A DNA stretch of 64,000 nt from Symbiodinium natans (GCA_905221605.1 CAJNDS010002745.1:1398203-1462202); one strand, 5' to 3'; shown: positions 1 to 9,499, counted from the stretch's first letter. The notes: generated by a model not told the origin, from the sequence alone. Translations and numbers: made by a program.

Positions 1-693
1 ACAACCGTGGTAGGCGATGATGAAAGGGGACGGGAAAGCCCACGTGGCTGCAAGCACAAGGCGCTCCTCTGCCACAGTTTGGACTTTGCTTTCCTTGACG
101 AGTCTTGCTTTCGACACGGTCTTCCAGGTGCACAGCCGCGTTTTCTCCGGGCCATCCGGGTGCTCCACGAGGTCAATCCTCATGTCGGTCAGATCCAGGA
201 TGCCAACGCAGCCGCGGGCCCGGAGAGTCGAAAAGTCCGTGCTGACGATTCCAGGTAACTCGGGTATGGCCTCTTGGTAGACCAGTAACCATCTTATGAT
301 AAGGGCACCCTTTTTTGGGTTGGGTATTTTCTAAGAGAACCCAGAACTCAAAAAAAAACAGGGGAAAAGGTACTACTGGGCTACCATGACCTCCTCCACA
401 TCTTCCGGAACTGGCACACGTTGCCCAGTGCGGATCTCGGCGACGGCCTCGGCGATCGATTCCACAAGTCGCGTTGCCGCCGTTCCCTTCGACAGCTCGC
501 GGCGGAGGTGCATCTGAAGCAGTGCATTGTAGTCATTGCTCTGCTCTAGCCCTTCAGCCTTTGCAGGCCAGCTTGCGGACGCTGATCTCTCCCGCAAGCG
601 GAAGCGACAAGGATTCATGACGATCAGCAGCAGCAGTATCAAACAGGCTCCGAAGCAGAGAGCAAAGACGATCAAAGCAAGAAGCAAGTCCAT
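1..693 (-). CDS. Host gene, two exons, small membrane-anchored protein, partial at window edge
   Basis: Exon 1 runs 693 to 385 and exon 2 runs 270 to 1, continuing past the window edge. The join removes 271-384 as a GT-AG intron in phase 0, so both exons stay open (103 + 90 codons). The chosen ATG at 693 has a good context (GCGCCATGG) and gives an N-terminal hydrophobic segment of about 25 residues (LLLALIVFALCF...), then a charged helical region. Exon 2 has a regular protein-like composition (GILDLTDMRIDLVEHPDG). I do not recognise the family. Upstream the frame stops at 741. Another frame (811 to 554) is also open and protein-like, so the 5' end may differ or be spliced from an upstream exon. 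Confidence 0.55.
271..384 (-). repeat. Introner-like MITE, family 5, acting as an intron
   Basis: A 114-bp element with inverted ends GGTAGCCCAGTA / GGTAGACCAGTA sits exactly where the reading frame of the flanking minus-strand gene needs an intron: donor GTAGCC, acceptor CCAAGAG|G. Other copies lie at 49071-49178 and 63562-63783, with a broken one at 42236-42253. Introners (intron-generating transposons) are described from dinoflagellates; assigning this copy rests on the in-frame join. Confidence 0.65.
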
Positions 694-876
694 GGCGCTC
701 TGCCCTGTTTTGGCAACGGAAAGCCTCAACTTCACAAGTTAGATCAAGCTCCACAAAATCCAGTGCTGTACGCTTTGCCTCTGTGTCAGTGCAAGCTAGC
801 ACATCTGTCAATTAGTTGTGTATCCATGGCTCTTCTTTGCGCTGCTATCATTTCATTACATGGCAGCTGGAATCTG

Positions 877-945
877 ACCCTAAACCCTAAACCCTAAACC
901 CTAAACCCTAAACCCTAAACCCTAAACCCTAAACCCTAAACCCTC
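877..945 (-). repeat. Interstitial telomere-type array (CCCTAAA)n
   Basis: About nine clean 7-mers with CCCTAAA on the plus strand. It lies between the left-edge gene and a candidate exon at 950-1030. Confidence 0.95.
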
Positions 946-949
946 GCAT

Positions 950-1030
950 GTGGCCACCAAAGAGAAGGCGCTCTCCGACGTGCCAGCCAATGAGCCGACC
1001 GTACCGGTGTAGTGTTTGCCATAGCTCAGA
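950..1030 (-). CDS. Candidate exon between two telomere arrays
   Basis: Unique GC-rich segment trapped between arrays of opposite polarity. On the minus strand it reads open as ISELWQTLHRYGRLIGWH and onward; the plus strand (HVATKEKALSDVPANEP) is also open for about 22 codons. It may be an upstream exon of the left-edge gene. The frame choice is uncertain and no homology is claimed. Confidence 0.3.
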
Positions 1031-1031
1031 T

Positions 1032-1112
1032 ATAGGGTTTAGGGTTTAGGGTTTAGGGTTTAGGGTTTAGGGTTTAGGGTTTAGGGTTTAGGGTTTAGGG
1101 TTTAGGGTTGGG
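1032..1112 (+). repeat. Interstitial telomere-type array (TTTAGGG)n
   Basis: About eleven TTTAGGG units, opposite in polarity to the array at 877-945 only 90 bp away. Degenerate TTTAGGG units continue at 1303-1380. Confidence 0.95.
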
Positions 1113-1380
1113 GTCGTACTAGCAATGTAATTTACACTCCTTATTGGGTTTTAGTACCCTTAACATTGTAACATGATACCCAACTGTGACCAAGTATGAC
1201 GGTCGTCTATATTATGCTTCAGGACCGCATGGGGACGACCACCCAGAAGTGGCAAAGGATGGACCCCGTCTTGGCCTGAGTCTGTGTCCCGGTTTAGGGC
1301 TTAGAGCCTAGGGTTTAGGGTTTAGGGTTTCGGGTTTAGGGTTTTCTAGTTTCGGGTTTAGGCTTTAGGGTTTAGGGTTG

Positions 1381-1770
1381 GATGAATTGCAGTTGTGTTT
1401 GCCGAAACACATTGTTTTCATTGAGGGTCTATACAGGCTAGTCTCTACCAATACCAAATACCAAAAGGAAGAAAATCAAACAAAACAGCAAGAACACTAC
1501 TTAAGAATGATGAGCTGAAAGGAGAGAAGCGCTGGACCCCAATCCCCAACACAGCCCAAAACACGCCAGGGCCCCGTGAGCCCCCTGGAAAAAAATACTA
1601 TGCTTACTATCCTCTTGGGTTTTATGGAAACAAAAATAAACAAATCTTGTTTTCAAATATAAACCAAGATTTAAAATAATCTTAAGGGGGATATAGCTGG
1701 GCCCAGCCTGCACGTTCAGGTAGTCGCCCAAGGCAAGGCACACCTGGCCGGAAGACACGTCGGACCCCTC
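1381..1770. other. Unique AT-rich stretch, no gene recognised
   Basis: About 390 bp between degenerate arrays, with no clear coding frame or inverted repeat. The minus-strand open frame at 1501-1758 has no good start and unremarkable composition. Confidence 0.5.
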
Positions 1771-1845
1771 AAGGTTTAGGGTTTAGGGTTTAGGGTTAGG
1801 GTTTAGGGTTTAGGGTTTAGGGTTTAGGGTTTAGGGTTTAGGGTT
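1771..1845 (+). repeat. Interstitial telomere-type array (TTTAGGG)n
   Basis: About ten units with one 6-mer slip (TTAGGG). Confidence 0.95.
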
Positions 1846-1987
1846 ACTTTATCGACCCAAGACCCAAACAGACCCATCAACCCTAGAAACGCAAGCTGAC
1901 GGAGGCTCTTCTTGCCTCTCCCCCAAGACGTCGAGGGAGTTGCTGTGCTGAGGGTCTTAATGGGGGGTTTAGGTGACTGGGCTCCTG

Positions 1988-2252
1988 AACCCTAAACCCT
2001 AAACCCTTAACCCTTAACCCTGAACCCTGAAACCTGACCAAAACCCTAAACCCTAAACCCTAAACCCTAAACCCAGAACCCTAAACCCTGAGGCCCTGAC
2101 TCCTAAACCCCAGGTTGTACCTACCGTCTGTGGGGTCCCGTGGCCTAAACCCTAAACCCCTAGCCCTAAACCCTAAACCCTAAACCCTAAACCCTAAACC
2201 CTAAACCCTAAACCCTAAACCCTGAACCCTAAACATCCCTAAACCCTAAACC
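1988..2252 (-). repeat. Telomere-type arrays, partly degenerate
   Basis: CCCTAAA units with CCTGAAC and CCTTAAC variants (1988-2110), about 30 bp of unique sequence, then clean CCCTAAA to 2252. Single-base drift inside the units suggests age. Confidence 0.9.
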
Positions 2253-2319
2253 CTACACCGAATTCCAGAGTCCACACGAAGTGCACAAGCCAAGGAGCCT
2301 GACCTCCTCCAGTCACTTG

Positions 2320-2415
2320 GGTTTAGGGTTTAGGGTTTAGGGTTTAGGGTTCAGGGTTCAGGGTTCAGGGTTTGGGGTTTAGGGTCTAGGGTTTCGGGCT
2401 AGGGTTGAGGGCTTG
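2320..2415 (+). repeat. Degenerate telomere-type array
   Basis: TTTAGGG changing to TTCAGGG and TTTGGGG variants, then decaying into unique sequence. Confidence 0.85.
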
Positions 2416-2431
2416 GGGCTTTTACTTCCTA

Positions 2432-2506
2432 AAGCAGCCCCGGATGTGCCAAACAACGCACAAAGCTTCCTTTCTAACGCGCAGGGCAAAGACGAACTCC
2501 GCCCTC
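2432..2506 (+). CDS. Candidate exon fragment between telomere arrays
   Basis: Short unique stretch open on the plus strand as KAAPDVPNNAQSFLSNAQ and onward, ending at a stop formed by the adjoining CCCTAAA array. One of a series of exon-like islands; function unknown. Confidence 0.25.
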
Positions 2507-2615
2507 TAAACCCTAAACCCCCCAAACCCTGAACCCTACAACCCTACAACCCTAAACCCTAAACCCCAAACCCCAAACCCTAAACCCCAAACCCTGAACC
2601 CTAAACCCTAAACCC
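2506..2615 (-). repeat. Telomere-type array, mixed variants
   Basis: CCCTAAA, CCCCAAA and CCCTACA units in irregular order. Confidence 0.85.
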
Positions 2616-2724
2616 TTCGAAGGCCCCTTGAGGATCTCACCTTTTGACTCTGCTCTGCCAACTCCCTTGTGGGGCTCAAGAAGAGCGCCTTTCAAGAGAT
2701 TTTGCGTCTTTAGGCGTGTTAGGG

Positions 2725-2968
2725 TTTAATTTGGGGTTTAGGGCTAGGGTTTAGGGTTTAGGGTTTAGGGTTTAGGGTTTAGGGTTTAGGGTTTAGGGTT
2801 TAGGGTTTAGGGTTTAGGGTTTAGGGTTTAGGGTTTAGGGTTTAGGGTTTAGGTTGTAGGGTTTAGGGTTTAGGGTTTAGGGTTTAGGGTTTAGGGTTTA
2901 GGGTTTAGGGTTTAGGGTTTAGGGTTTAGGGTTTAGGGTTTAGGGTTTAGGGTTTAGGGTTTAGGGTT
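2725..2968 (+). repeat. Longest clean telomere-type array in the left arm
   Basis: More than 30 TTTAGGG units, nearly perfect (one TTGTAGGG slip near 2855). Clean units suggest recent expansion or addition. It is internal and flanked by unique DNA, so it is not a chromosome end in this assembly. Confidence 0.95.
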
Positions 2969-3062
2969 CGGGCTTGGGCTGCTTTAGTTGGCTGCATGTA
3001 AGGTTGCCGGAGGGTATGGGCCGCTTATGAAGCATTTTGCCTGTGTTTCTGGGAGATGAGGG

Positions 3063-3160
3063 GGGTTTAGGGTTTAGGGTTTAGGGTTTAGGGTTTAGGG
3101 CTTAGGGTTTGGGGTTTGGGGTTTGGGGTTTAGGGTTTAGGGTTTCGGGTTTAGGGGTGG
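3063..3160 (+). repeat. Telomere-type array with TTTGGGG variants
   Basis: TTTAGGG units with an inner run of TTTGGGG. Confidence 0.9.
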
Positions 3161-3267
3161 GGAGAAACAAAATCTAAGTCCTCTGCAACCTAGAATCAGT
3201 GAGTTTTTTGGGTGTGGGGCCTTGTTGCTTCGCTAGATTTGTAAGGGATGAAAACCCTAACCAGAAG

Positions 3268-3340
3268 GCCCTAAACCCTAAACCCTAAACCCTAAACCCT
3301 AAACCCTAAACCCTAAACCCTAAACCCTGAACCCTAAGGG
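3268..3340 (-). repeat. Telomere-type array (CCCTAAA)n
   Basis: About nine units, ending CCCTGAACCC before an exon-like island at 3345-3420. A shorter CCCTAAA/CCCCAAA patch follows at 3431-3475. Confidence 0.9.
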
Positions 3341-3538
3341 TTCTACTTAGCACCGCACCCCGAACTTGAGCAGGGATACTCGGGCGGCTGGTGCCGCAAA
3401 CTTTCCTGAGCCCTCGACCCTGTAGAGGAAAAACCCTAAACCCCAAAACCCAAACCCTAAACCCTAAACTTTAGGGTTCAGTTGACAGGCTCCTTCGACA
3501 CAACCGGGGCAGGAGATGCCACTCGCATGTAAGGGGGG

Positions 3539-3606
3539 AGGTTTAGGGTTTAGGGTTTGGGGTTTAGGGTTTAGGGTTTAGGGCTTAGGGTTTAGGGTTT
3601 AGGTTG
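3539..3606 (+). repeat. Telomere-type array (TTTAGGG)n
   Basis: About nine units running into G-rich DNA that leads to the TTTTGGGC satellite. Confidence 0.9.
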
Positions 3607-3640
3607 GCGGGGGAGGGGGCTGTTCAATTAGAATGGGCTT

Positions 3641-3850
3641 GGGGCTTTTGGGCTTTTGGGCTTTTGGGCTTTTGGGCTTTTGGGCTTTTGGGCTTTTGGG
3701 CTTTTGGGCTTTTGGGCTTTTTGGGCTTTTGGGCTTTTGGGCTTTTGGGCTTTTGGGCTTTTGGGCTTTTGGGCTTTTGGGCTTTTGGGCTTTTGGGCTT
3801 TTGGGCTTTTGGGCTTTTGGGCTTTTGGGGCTTTTGGGGCTTTTGGGGGT
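3641..3850 (+). repeat. Octamer satellite (TTTTGGGC)n
   Basis: About 25 copies of GGGCTTTT, turning into TTTTGGGG at the right end. It resembles a telomere-type repeat with a C for G. Because 8 is not a multiple of 3 and the unit lacks stops, all frames stay open and give artefactual FWAFGLLG proteins. Confidence 0.95.
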
Positions 3851-3879
3851 TGGGGTTTCGGGTTAGGGTTTGGAGTACT

Positions 3880-4303
3880 GACTTACTTTTCAAGGGATTC
3901 TTTTGAGGAATGGCACTTGTCTTAAGGCACTTGGTCTCTCTTTGGGGTGCTTTTCGATTTAGTGTCGCCTAGCATGGGGACCTGCTCTCAAACATATCTT
4001 ATGATGTAGCCCGAAAGGAAAGAAGAACGACATACCTGCCCCCCCCCCCCCAAGAACCTGAACCTTAAACCCTAAACCCTACACCCCTTTTGGTCTATGG
4101 CGTGGGCTTGGGTGCACGAAATGCCAAGTGCCAACAACAAAGCAAACAAAACACGAAAGGCTGGTGTTCCCTGCAACAAGGCACAACTCTAGTCAATTTC
4201 GAATGCTTTTGGTAACTTGTAGCAAAAAAGATTTCAAGAAGGGACAGAAGGATGCTGCACCGCTGGGCCAGGGGGGCATGCGCATGGAGCTTGGGCTCTA
4301 GGA
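3880..4303. other. Unique stretch, candidate coding patches only
   Basis: About 420 bp of unique sequence with a C12 run and a short telomere patch. On the plus strand about 4212-4300 is open (FKKGQKDAAPLGQGG and onward), but I cannot place splice sites. Confidence 0.35.
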
Positions 4304-4436
4304 GGGTTTAGGGTTTAGGGTTTGGGGTTTAGGGTTTAGGGTTTCCGAGCCTGTGGCTCCCGTGATGTTGTGTCGACCTCACTGGGACAGGCAATCCAGC
4401 CCAAGAGGCCCATTTGGGCTTGTTCAGGGTTTAGGA

Positions 4437-4541
4437 TTGGGATGTTCCCCCTTATACCAACAGCTCCTTAACATAGGGATTATAAATAGGGGGTACTAGA
4501 ATTCCTTCTAAGGAGCTGTTAGTGTAAGGGGGAACATTCAC
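4437..4541. repeat. MITE family 1 copy
   Basis: Inverted ends GGATGTTCCCCCTTATACC and GTGTAAGGGGGAACATTC. The arms extend about 35 bp on each side of a short AT-rich centre. Same family as 5875-5965, 39568-39667, 43039-43140, 49201-49292, 49584-49799, 59186-59713 and 60140-60239. Confidence 0.85.
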
Positions 4542-4689
4542 AAGTTCAGGGCTCGTTGTACTTTGACAGCCTAGGGTTTATGGGGTTGAAAAGTTTCTGG
4601 GTCGAAGGGCCCGAAGCCCAAAGCGCTACCACCCTCAACGTCGTCTCCGGAGTGTGTATAGGGGCAGGGAGCTGAGAATTATTGTCGCA

Positions 4690-4955
4690 CCTCAGCCCCG
4701 AACCCTCTAAACCCTTAAACCCCAAGCTCTCTAAACTCGAACCCCCCTAACCCTTAAACCCCCTACTAAGGCAAACCCTATGCCCTACACCCTGAACCCG
4801 AAAACCCTATCAACCCCTAAACCCGTAAACCGCTAATCCCTACCAGGGTAAACCCTAAACCCGATAAACCCTCAACCCTCAACCCTCAACCCTAATCCCT
4901 AACCTTAAACCCTGAACCCTAAACCCTAGCCCTAAACCCTAAACCCTAAACCCTC
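4690..4955 (-). repeat. Degenerate telomere-type DNA
   Basis: CCCTAAA-derived units broken by substitutions, with a cleaner core at 4905-4952. Confidence 0.8.
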
Positions 4956-5070
4956 ACCCGGAAGTTTCGGGTCATCCCGGAACGCCCTGCCCATCGTCGA
5001 GTGTGGGCGGCGGCTTCTGTGGACAAGAGCTGAAACCGGAGGCAGGACTCAGGAGCCGATCCCATTCGTT

Positions 5071-5350
5071 GACGGTTTAGGGTTTTAGGGTATTAGGGCT
5101 TAGGGTTTAGGGTTTTAGGGTTTTAGGGTTTTAGGGTTTTAGGGTATTAGGGCTTAAAGATTGGGGTTTAGGGTTTAGAGTGTTGGGGTATTAGGGCTTA
5201 GAGTTTAGGGTTTAGGGTTTAGGGTTTTAGGGTATTAGGGCTTAGAGTTTAGGGTTTAGGGTTTTGGGGTTTTAGGGTATCAGGGCTTAGAGTTTAGGGT
5301 TTAGGGTTTAGGATGTTAGCGTGCCAGGGTGTTAGGGTTGTGGGGTTAAG
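5071..5350 (+). repeat. TTTTAGGG-variant telomere-type array
   Basis: Octamer TTTTAGGG units (as in Chlamydomonas-type telomeres) mixed with TTTAGGG and a larger higher-order unit (GGGTATTAGGGCTTAG) that recurs four to five times. Confidence 0.85.
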
Positions 5351-5672
5351 GGATTTGGGTTTAGGGTTTGGGGGACCAGGATTGCTGTAAGGATGATACC
5401 TTGTGCGAGGGCGAGTTTGCCATGGGTTGCGCTTAGGGGTTGTTTAGGGTCTAATTTCGGGGTCGGAATAATTACTAATAGCATTCCCTTACGGTCCCTT
5501 TATGATTATAATACCCCCCAAAAACCTATTCTAATTACCCTAAACCCTAAACCCTAAACCCTGAACCCTATACTAGGCGGTTTCGGGCTTAGGCCTCGGG
5601 AAGAAAACAGGTGCCCCATGAAGGCAGAGCCATCAATGAGCTCTCTAGCTAGCCCAGCCCTGACTTCCGGAA

Positions 5673-5755
5673 CAGGGTTTAGGGTTTAGGGTTTAGGGTT
5701 TAGGATTTAGGATTTAGGGTTTAGGATTTAGGGTTTAGGGTTTAGGGTCCAGGAT
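5673..5755 (+). repeat. Telomere-type array
   Basis: TTTAGGG with TTTAGGA variants. A small CCCTAAA patch lies upstream at 5537-5570. Confidence 0.85.
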
Positions 5756-5874
5756 TTGGGACCAAATCCTGGTCGTTATCATCGTCGTCATCAAGGACGA
5801 GCAGAATCACCCATGAGAAGGGTTTAGCCCCTTGGCAGGTTTAGGTAGGGTTTAGGACTACTACTTGGGATGTT

Positions 5875-5965
5875 CCCCCTTTTTTCTACCAGTCCTCAAT
5901 AGGGATTATCGCGCCCCCTCTTATGATCCCTATGAAGGACTGTTAGCAAAGGGGGAAAATCCCAA
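5875..5965. repeat. MITE family 1 copy
   Basis: Ends TTGGGATGTTCCCCC and GGGGGAAAATCCCAA, with an inner palindrome around AATAGGGATT / GATCCCTAT. Confidence 0.8.
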
Positions 5966-5986
5966 ACTGCCACCCTTACAACCCCA

Positions 5987-6060
5987 CCCTAAACCCTAAA
6001 CCCTAAACCCTAAACCCTAAACCCTAAACCCTGAATCCTAAGCCCTTACAAACCCCAAAA
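5987..6060 (-). repeat. Telomere-type array (CCCTAAA)n
   Basis: About seven clean units, then degenerate. Confidence 0.9.
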
Positions 6061-6068
6061 ACCACAAG

Positions 6069-6162
6069 CTGTCACCCACTGGTGCTTGGCGGAGGCGCCG
6101 TCTGGAGCGCACCCAGGCAGAAGACGCAGGTCTTCCCCGTACCACTCTGCGACTGCACCTCG
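6069..6162 (-). CDS. Exon fragment with a DEAD-box helicase-like motif I
   Basis: On the minus strand this island reads VQSQSGTGKTCVFCLGALQ. QSQSGTGKT followed by a hydrophobic stretch and LQ is the Walker A region (motif I) of DEAD-box RNA helicases such as the eIF4A group (established for the family). It is preceded by a possible acceptor (GGTGCAG) and followed by a possible donor (GTGACAG). The residues after LQ do not match the usual spacing to the PTREL motif, so this is either a short exon or a gene scrap. Confidence 0.5.
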
Positions 6163-6163
6163 T

Positions 6164-6243
6164 TTAGGGTTTAGGGTTTAGGGTTTTGGTGGTTAGGGTG
6201 GTTAGGGTGGTTAGGGTGGTTAGGGTTTAGGGTTTAGGGTTTA
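6164..6243 (+). repeat. Telomere-type array, insertion target of the giant element
   Basis: TTTAGGG units, four GGTTAGGGT variants, then TTTAGGG again, breaking off as GGGTTTA at 6243. The sequence resumes after the 23-kb element as TAGGG at 29351. Confidence 0.9.
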
Positions 6244-6271
6244 CCTGGACATGGGTATGTAGTTCCTTTTT
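6244..6271 (+). repeat. Left terminal inverted repeat of the giant element
   Basis: 28 bp: CCTGGACATGGG, three variable bases, then GTAGTTCCTTTTT. It differs from the reverse complement of 29323-29350 at two positions (13 and 15). Confidence 0.85.
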
Positions 6272-6904
6272 GTGGTTGTATGCATTTTTGGCTCAACTTC
6301 TAGTTTTGATGCTATTCTAGTTTTGTTTTGGATGTTCTTGGATGAGCCGAGAACAGAAAACCATTCTAAAGAAAAATGTATGTATGATCCAAGGAACGGA
6401 AAACCACAAATTCCAAAAGTGCTAAAAATGCTATGGGTGCAAAACCATTCTTGAAAAATATGTATCTCATGAACTGTCATACATCAGTTTATCTTATGTT
6501 CTGTCCACGTATATATATATATATGTGGATCGCATGGATTGTTGCCTTCGGAGTTCAGGCTTGTCAGTTGATTGTCAAATGCATGGAATGTTAATTGCCA
6601 TTGTATGGAGTTGTGGCCTGGCAGTTGATTCAACAGAAAGCAGCTCCATGTGGCCCTGTGCATATGATCGTCATGCACATGGCAGAGTAACCAAAATGTA
6701 TGAGAGACATGCAGCATGATGGGCTCTCTGGTAGCTCAAGCCGACGCCTGTCGGGCGCCCAGTGTGGCGAGGGGGAGGGGGGGAAGGGAGGTATGAGATG
6801 CTGGTTGGCCTGGGTTTGTGCATGTGAAAGCTGCAACGCTGCAACATGCTATGTTTGTGCAGCCCTGTTTGGTTTTGAATCCAGCTTTGTTTCTTCAGCC
6901 CACC
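6272..6904 (+). promoter_or_regulatory. Left subterminal region and presumed 5' flank
   Basis: No long gene. It contains ACCATTCT and ACCATTCTTGAAAA motifs (6361, 6450) that recur in the right subterminal region (29198, 29229), as transposase-binding subterminal repeats do in CACTA elements, and a short TA run at 6512. Promoter function is inferred only from its position upstream of the first ATG at 6905. Confidence 0.4.
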
Positions 6905-7746
6905 ATGGATCCTGGGCCGATCAGTGAGATGGATGAGCAGCAGTCAAGCAAGCTGCTCACTCTCCTGAGTGAAGAAGTCGTGAAGGACTGCTGTAGGTGG
7001 TTTCTTGGTTGGGCAGGATTGCAGAAGGCACACATGAAATTGTATAGGAGTGGACGGACTTTCCGGACCTGAAGTCCCTCTGCGTGACTGATTCATGCTT
7101 CATCCAATGGCCGGCAGATGAAAAGGGACGAAAGCGCCAGCCAAATGCTTTGGCAGTGAAGCTGAACAAGGTTCTTTGCTCAGGATGCGATGCTCATGTA
7201 CTGCCATCATTTCGGGGAAAAACATGTCTTGTCATGCATGTATATCTATAAAATATGTCTCTCTCTATATATATATGTATATGTATATGGACATGTGCAT
7301 ATATATATATATATATTTATTTATTTATTTATATAGCAACATGTGACCATGAACTAAGAACTTGCTCAGCCCTCTGGTGGGCCGGAGTTTGCAGCACCAT
7401 GGGCTGCTTTATGTCAGCTCGTTGGAGCTCATGCTCACCAGATTTCGAAAGGCAGTCAAGGCTGGGATGTGTGTTTGTTTGTTTTGCTCCAGGCTGTTCA
7501 AGGCTTTTGTTTACACGCAAATGTGTCTGTTGCTAGGCAAAGGTCAACCGGATTGAGGATGAGCAAGGAATCAAAGAGGCCAATATGTTCGTTCAGTGGG
7601 TGGTGGGTGGAGAGGATACTCTATCCATCTATGCATCTATATACAATGTATATATAGTACTGCCACAGGTGAAGATCAATTGCGCCACCATCAATCCTGA
7701 TGCCCATGCTATGAAAGCCTTAGTGTTTTGCCACCGGCGCTGCTTG
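6905..7746 (+). CDS. First exons of element gene 1, unknown domain
   Basis: ATG at 6905 in CACCATGG context. Exons 6905-6985, 7048-7170, 7537-7599 and 7669-7746 join in phase 0 and encode about 114 residues (27 + 41 + 21 + 26 codons). Acceptors are AG|G; donors are GA (6986, weakest), GT, GT and GT. The second exon is strikingly protein-like (EWTDFPDLKSLCVTDSCF). No family recognised. The next exon, starting 8037, continues in phase 0. Confidence 0.55.
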
Positions 7747-8036
7747 GTGTTGTCTGGAGAGTTCAGTCCAGCTTTCATGCTAAGAGTAGCAGATTTGTGT
7801 GCAAGGAGAGTTGTTGCCCAGTGTATGTGTGTCTGGGTGTGTGTGTGCAAGCATAAATAAACAAATATGTATCAAAATATTTATATATTGAATTACATTA
7901 ATATAGATATATACATATTCGCAATTATACGTATACTTGTTTTTCTCTATGCATATTTATTTCTGAATCGGAAGGGTCGTTTTGTGTGCACTTCTTGACT
8001 GGACAATGTTGTTGAAGATTTGCCTCGTCTCTCAAG

Positions 8037-9003
8037 GTTTGGCTGATCGGTCCGATGCGCAGAGGGATGCAGATGTGCAGCAACTCACGGCACCTCTTTG
8101 GCATGGTCCTGTATGTGTTGCATATATGCATGTGGTGGAACTTCTTCTTAAATCATAGGAGTGCTAAGGTTCGCATGCGCAATGTTGCCAAGCTGATTGA
8201 AGATGAAGCAGTTGCGTTTGTCAAGAAGATGACCAAAAAGCCCAGTGTACCATCTGCCCTCCGCACTCACAGGCTGTATCTGCCCCCAGTCCGGAGGGAG
8301 GAGCATATGGCTCTGCCAGTGCCTGTCGGTGCTGGGGAGGATGGTGTGGCAGAGCGAGCAGGTGAGGATGGCTTGGATGGAGATCTTGCCCCTCTGCATG
8401 ATGCAGTGGTGGAGGGTGGGCCTCCTGTGAATGTGGTTGGGCCTGTTCCAGAGTTGGTGCCTTCGGCTGGGTTGGTTGCTCACGAAGCAGGGCCTGTGGT
8501 CAGTGAGCCAGCCCTCCCGCCACCGCCAAATGAGTGGCCTGCTGGCTGGAAGCCTGAGCTGCACAGAGGGCTTCCTTTGGATCATGAGTCCAACCACGAT
8601 GCTTTCAGCGATGAGGAGTCGGACTCCACCTATGTGGATGGTGAGGAGTCCGAGTGTGAGGGCCAGCCTTCTCTTGCTCGTGCAGGGCCTTTTCCTGAAG
8701 TGGGGCCTTTGGTTGTTGCTGATGCAGGCCATCCTGAGGTGGGGCCTCAGGCTGGGCTGGTTGGTGATGTGGGGCCTGCCGTTGAGGTTGCTTGCCTTGC
8801 GCACGAAAGTGAAGGTGATCGCTTTGGGCCTCTCTCGCGTGACTATGGCCGACCTGCAGGTGAGAGTCTCATGTGTGCTGCGCGGGAAGGCCACTACTAT
8901 GACCTGGAAGTCGGTGTGTGGCAACAACATGAGGGACAACTTTGCCCACCAAAGTGCATCCAAGAAGATGCAAGTCCAGCTGTGCCTCCCAGTGTTGCTG
9001 CAG
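8037..9003 (+). CDS. Exons of element gene 1: helical start then acidic Pro/Gly/Val-rich region
   Basis: Exon 8037-8110 ends in phase 2 and joins exon 8159 onward (GT-AG, AG|G), giving VLSAKVRMRNVAKLIEDEAV. A long low-complexity stretch follows (repeated GPV/VGP, EESDSTYVDGEESE) that is probably disordered, then YYDLEVGVWQQHEG near the end. The exon ends at either 8859 (donor GTGAGAG) or 9003 (donor GTGTCATG); the second keeps the conserved-looking tail. No known domain. Confidence 0.5.
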
Positions 9004-9249
9004 GTGTCATGTTTGCATTGCGCAGACTTGTCGGTGCATGGTTGATGTTGAGTGGCATGTGCATGACCCATATTCACTGCATGTTGTTGAAAAAACCGAT
9101 AGGTCAGAAGTGTGCAGACATGCACAGACACACATATGTACACTGCATTCCAGTGTGTGACATGTATACATTGCAGTACATGATGTCAAACCTTACACAT
9201 CTCTCTCTCTCTCTATACACATGCATGCATCATTCATGTGTGCAAACAG

Positions 9250-9499
9250 GTTGGTGTCTTGCAGCGTGTGCTACTTACAGGTAAAACAATGTGCATACAT
9301 ACATATATATATATATACATACACAAACACATGTTTCTCAGGCAGGTGTATCTATAAATATAAATCATATATATGTATATATATATATATACACACATGT
9401 GTGTGTGACAGGTGGGATACACCCTGCTGTGCAGTGGCATAAGAGTCGTCGTGCGAGTGCAGGAGCCCACAGCAAACAAAACGACATGTGTGCAGGTGT
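9250..9499 (+). CDS. Two short candidate exons of element gene 1
   Basis: 9250-9280 lies between ACAG|G and a strong donor GTAAAA. If read in phase 0 (VGVLQRVLLT) it joins 9412-9499 as GGIHPAVQWHKSRRASAG and onward. The phase does not fit either end proposed for the preceding exon, so one junction is wrong or missing. Confidence 0.35.

Noticed and set aside
2725-2968. Chromosome end
   Set aside because: The longest arrays are internal and bordered by unique DNA on both sides with polarity flips, so no true telomere is visible.
3604-3925. FWAFGLLG-repeat open frames on both strands
   Set aside because: Translation of the TTTTGGGC octamer array; every frame is open because of the unit, not because of selection.
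6281-6300. Resemblance to the dinoflagellate spliced leader (CATTTTTGGCTCAA)
   Set aside because: The leader is CATTTTGGCTCAAG preceded by CCGTAG; here an extra T, no CCGTAG and no GT donor after it. Probably chance.
8148-9143. 331-codon minus-strand open frame
   Set aside because: Mirror of the GC-biased plus-strand exon 8159-9003, which has splice borders and a better codon pattern.
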